DNA of 35,904 nt from an uncultured Sulfolobales archaeon (GTDB lineage: Archaea > Thermoproteota > Thermoprotei_A > Sulfolobales > Acidilobaceae): positions 1 to 35,904 of the forward strand of contig CAKZTZ010000034.1 of the NCBI GenBank assembly GCA_937921695.1, in the 5' to 3' direction. Positions 33,360 to 35,904 of the stretch are shown in pieces. The notes below the pieces were generated by a model. The model did not search any database and was not told where the DNA came from. It saw only the letters and a list, made by a program, of their open reading frames with translations. Both the position numbers and the translations under genes were made by a program. Each line of letters begins with the position of its first letter. Position 1 is the first letter of the stretch.

Positions 33360-34356
33360 GCTCCAACTGGTTAAATACGCTAAGGTTGTAGACCACTTCA
33401 TACTAGAGAGGCTTTCAGGTTCCCCGGAGAACCTTTACAAAGCAGCTTTACACCTGGTGAAAGCTGGGGGTAAGAGGTTGAGGCCCGCCATAGCAATGCT
33501 CATTGCTAGGATGCTAGACGGTATTGAGGGGGAGGCTAGGGCTATACCTCTAGCGGCGGCCATAGAGACTTCGCACACGTTCACCTTGATACATGATGAT
33601 ATAATGGATAGGGATGACTTCAGGAGGGGGGTTCCAACAGTGCATAAAACCTGGGGGGAGTCTTGGGCTATACTAGCTGGGGACTTGCTTCACGCTTACT
33701 CCTACAATTTCATAGTGTCGAGCGTTGAATACGGTTTAACTAAGAGTGAAGCCCATGAGGCTATGAGGATATTAACTACTGCGGGGATAAAAGTCTCGAG
33801 AGGCCAGGCTTACGACTTGTTGTTCGAGAAAACATGGGATGTGAGCGTCGTAGACTATTTGGACATGGTGTTCCATAAGACCGGGGCTATGATGGAGGCT
33901 TCAGCTAAGCTTGGAGCCCTAGCTGGGAAGGCTGGCGCCGACGTTATAGAGCTTATGGGCCAGTATGGTAGCTTTCTGGGTGTGGCTTTTCAGATCAGAG
34001 ACGATTATTTAGGGGTTTTCGGAGACCCCGCTAAGACTGGGAAGCCTATATATGGTGACCTTAGGAGGGGGAAGAAGACTCTAATAGTTATATATGCTGT
34101 TAACAGCCTTAAAGGCGGCGATAGGGATTTCTTGGTTAGAATATTGGACCCTAACGTGGAGAAAGATGAGGAGAGCTTAGCTAGGGCTGCCGAGCTTATA
34201 AGGAAAAGCGGGGCGGAGAAAGAAGCCTTAAACCTGGCTAGGATATATGCTGATAGGGCTAAGGAAATAGTGGGGAGGCTGAAGAACGTTGCTGATGAGG
34301 AGGCTAGGGAGGCCCTCATAGTTTTAGCTGATTACGCAGTGGAGAGGGAACGTTGA
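33346..34356 (+). CDS. gds: Geranylgeranyl diphosphate synthase (short-chain polyprenyl synthase)
   Basis: A 336-aa prenyltransferase that condenses IPP with allylic diphosphates. GGKRLRP (41-47) binds IPP; the first Asp-rich motif is DDIMDRDD (84-91), and the second is in FQIRDDYLGVFGD. The residue five before the first Asp-rich motif is Phe, as in the Sulfolobus GGPP synthase, so a C20 product for archaeal membrane lipids is expected. ATG 33346 overlaps the isomerase by 14 bp, and the stop overlaps the next gene as TTGA. Confidence 0.94.
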   Translation: MGNIELQLVKYAKVVDHFILERLSGSPENLYKAALHLVKAGGKRLRPAIAMLIARMLDGIEGEARAIPLAAAIETSHTFTLIHDDIMDRDDFRRGVPTVHKTWGESWAILAGDLLHAYSYNFIVSSVEYGLTKSEAHEAMRILTTAGIKVSRGQAYDLLFEKTWDVSVVDYLDMVFHKTGAMMEASAKLGALAGKAGADVIELMGQYGSFLGVAFQIRDDYLGVFGDPAKTGKPIYGDLRRGKKTLIVIYAVNSLKGGDRDFLVRILDPNVEKDEESLARAAELIRKSGAEKEALNLARIYADRAKEIVGRLKNVADEEAREALIVLADYAVERER

Positions 34357-34853
34357 GAAGGCAGCCCCTAGAGTATAAACCCAGCGACTATTTTTTCCCG
34401 GAACTCTACGTTAAAGGCTATAAGGGGGGAGAGTGCGTTAGGGTAGACGTGGAGAGCATGACTTACCAGGCGAGCCCTACAGGGGAATACTGTAAAGCTA
34501 TCTATGAAACAGGGTGGAATCTAATACTTGATTTCGAGGGGGCTAGAGCCTCTAAAAGCTTCATAGTAACTATTCCATGGGACGAGCATAAAGCTGTGAT
34601 GGTGGAAGAGGGGGCTAAACTCCAGTTTATAGAAGCTAGGGGCGTTGAAGTCTACATAGTCTCTAGGGAGGGGAGTTTAGTGGATGAGAAGAGCGTACTA
34701 GCATATGTAGTTTCAAGGAAAGGAGAGACTAGAACTAGGAGAGCCGGGGTTAAGGGGATAATAGCTTACATAGCGTGGGAGCCCGGCAGCGTGCCGCCCC
34801 GCTACGTCTTCGCCATAGCTGAAAACTATAAGATGTTAAACCCTAAAACATGA
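34353..34853 (+). CDS. Conserved archaeal hypothetical protein, DUF2118-like
   Basis: A 166-aa soluble, beta-rich protein. FPELYVKGY near the N-terminus and the C-terminal VKGIIAYIAWEPGSVPPRYVFAI recall archaeal DUF2118 proteins, whose C-terminal part resembles biotinyl/lipoyl barrel-sandwich domains. No Lys-Met attachment motif is present. TTG 34353 overlaps the GGPP synthase stop by four bases, so it belongs to the isoprenoid operon. A link to isoprenoid or membrane metabolism is suggested only by position. The function is unknown. Confidence 0.68.
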   Translation: MRRQPLEYKPSDYFFPELYVKGYKGGECVRVDVESMTYQASPTGEYCKAIYETGWNLILDFEGARASKSFIVTIPWDEHKAVMVEEGAKLQFIEARGVEVYIVSREGSLVDEKSVLAYVVSRKGETRTRRAGVKGIIAYIAWEPGSVPPRYVFAIAENYKMLNPKT

Positions 34854-34874
34854 TTAAACGGGGGGCAGTTTAAC

Positions 34875-34880
34875 TTTATA
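34875..34880 (+). promoter_or_regulatory. Box A (TTTATA) of gltX
   Basis: ACTTTATA is centred about 46 nt before TTG 34924, predicting a leader of about 20 nt. This leader contains GGGGG (34910-34914) as a possible ribosome binding site. Confidence 0.45.
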
Positions 34881-34923
34881 TTCACCAGGCTCCACTCAGT
34901 TAGAGTAATGGGGGCTAAAAGGT

Positions 34924-35904
34924 TTGAGCAGTGTTGAGAGGCTTGTTAAAGGCTATGCTTTGAGGAACGCTGTTAAACATGGGGGTAAAGCTAGGCCTGA
35001 AAGCGTAGTATCTATGATAATGAGCGATCATCCAGAGCTTAGGCCTCAAGCTAGGATTATAATGGAGATAGCGAAGTCTATAGTTGATGATGTTAACAGG
35101 TTGAGCCTTGAAGAGCAGAAGAAGCTTCTAGAATCAGAGTATTCGGAGCTCCTAGAGGAGAGGGTTAAAGTTGAGAGGGGCTTAGCTCTCCCCCCGTTGC
35201 CGGGGGCTGTTGAAGGCGGGGTTGTCGTTAGGTTCGCCCCTAACCCTGATTTCTACATACACTTGGGTAATGCGAGGCCTGCCATAGTTTCGAGCGAGTA
35301 CGCTAGGATCTACAAGGGTAAGATGATATTGAGGTTTGAAGACACAGACCCTAGGACTAAGACCCCCCTAATAGAGGCTTATGAGGCTATTAGAGAAGAC
35401 CTTAGATGGCTTGGGGTCGAATGGCATGAGGAGTATATTCAGAGTTTGAGGCTTGAGATTTTCTACAGGGTTATGAGGGAGGCTCTCTCCAGGGGCTGCG
35501 CCTACGTGGATACTTGCAGGGAAGAGGGTAAGAAGCTCCTAGCCATGGGGGGTTATTGTGGAGATAGAGATAGGAGTGTAGAGTGGCAGCTGGAGCGTTT
35601 CGAAGAAATGCTCGGGGGAGCCTATGGGGAGGGGGAGGCTGTTGTCAGGTTAAAGACAGACCCTAAGCATCCTAATCCGAGTGTGAGAGACTGGGTTGCT
35701 TTGAGGGTTATAAATACTGAGAGGCACCCCCACCCCCTCGTGGGTAGCAAGTATATAGTTTGGCCTACTTACAACTACGCTGTAAGCGTGGACGACCATT
35801 TAATGGGGGTAACCCATGTTATAAGGGGGAGGGAGCATGAAGTTAACACTGAGAAGCAACTCTACGTATACAAGTGCATGGGCTGGGAACCCCCAATATT
35901 CATA
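34924..35904 (+). CDS. gltX: Glutamyl-tRNA synthetase, archaeal type (3' end outside window)
   Basis: The first 327 codons of a class I synthetase that charges tRNA-Glu, and in many archaea also tRNA-Gln before amidation. The N-terminal about 95 residues are the archaeal helical extension (ALRNAVKHGGKARPESVVS). The catalytic domain opens with RFAPNPDFYIHLGNARPAI, where IHLG stands for the HIGH motif, then LRFEDTDPRTK, TDPKHPNPSVRDWVALR and DDHLMGVTHVIRGREH. TTG 34924 is the only plausible start because TAA at 34906 is in frame upstream; the ATG at 34908 is out of frame. The KMSKS region and anticodon domain are beyond the window. Confidence 0.95.
   Translation, partial: MSSVERLVKGYALRNAVKHGGKARPESVVSMIMSDHPELRPQARIIMEIAKSIVDDVNRLSLEEQKKLLESEYSELLEERVKVERGLALPPLPGAVEGGVVVRFAPNPDFYIHLGNARPAIVSSEYARIYKGKMILRFEDTDPRTKTPLIEAYEAIREDLRWLGVEWHEEYIQSLRLEIFYRVMREALSRGCAYVDTCREEGKKLLAMGGYCGDRDRSVEWQLERFEEMLGGAYGEGEAVVRLKTDPKHPNPSVRDWVALRVINTERHPHPLVGSKYIVWPTYNYAVSVDDHLMGVTHVIRGREHEVNTEKQLYVYKCMGWEPPIFI

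Noticed and set aside
1-35904. tRNA or rRNA genes
   Set aside because: I looked for T-loop-like GGTTCRAATCC strings and conserved rRNA words in the intergenic gaps and found none; a split or intron-containing tRNA cannot be fully excluded by eye.

Overview
The window is chromosomal DNA of a thermophilic archaeon of the Thermoproteota (Crenarchaeota), most like the Desulfurococcales and relatives. The evidence is the archaeal gene content (aEF-2, L7Ae, RpoD, RpoN, MEMO, isopentenyl phosphate kinase, archaeal GltX), frequent TTG and GTG starts, heavy use of AGG (Arg) and ATA (Ile), tight operons with TTGA/ATGA stop-start overlaps, and TTTAAA/TTTATA box A promoters. I cannot name the species.

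Layout. (1) 1-158: the tail of a Lys-rich gene cut by the window edge. (2) 159-2176: about 2 kb with no convincing gene. It holds hairpins, a palindrome, a terminator-like stem with T-tract and a stretch resembling the right end of an IS200/IS605 element; it is the only accessory-looking part of the window. (3) 2177-7420: assorted genes: a possible PD-(D/E)XK-fold protein, a small unknown, a MetRS-beta-like tRNA-binding protein (-), a DMT permease (-), a DUF1122-like protein, an Nramp-related transporter and a Brix/Imp4 ribosome-assembly protein. (4) 7512-9734: elongation factor 2. (5) 9830-20019: an eleven-gene complex I operon, nuoA-B-C-D-H-I-J-K-M-L-N, without the NADH module nuoEFG. (6) 20168-22982: an APC permease, an unknown membrane protein and an FdhE-like zinc-ribbon protein. 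(7) 23190-24728 (-): inorganic pyrophosphatase followed by a beta-CASP-type metallo-beta-lactamase protein. (8) 24824-29707: information-processing genes L7Ae, S13, S4, S11, RpoD, L18e, L13, S9, RpoN, S2. (9) 29783-35904: MEMO, a degenerate GHMP-kinase-like protein, IPK, type 2 IPP isomerase, GGPP synthase, a DUF2118-like protein and the start of gltX. IPK, isomerase and GGPP synthase are consecutive steps towards archaeal isoprenoid lipids.

What stands out. The complex I subunits keep their Fe-S cysteines and proton-channel lysines, but NuoD, NuoH, NuoA and NuoN appear to lack several residues nearly invariant in quinone-reducing complex I. The gene in the usual mevalonate kinase position has the GHMP outline without its ATP-binding motif. 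Several genes start 26-28 nt downstream of a box A, implying leaderless transcripts with GTG or TTG starts. Some genes are G/T-rich at the 5' end and A/C-rich at the 3' end of the coding strand. I found no tRNA, rRNA or CRISPR array. All family assignments are by reading the sequence, without database searches.
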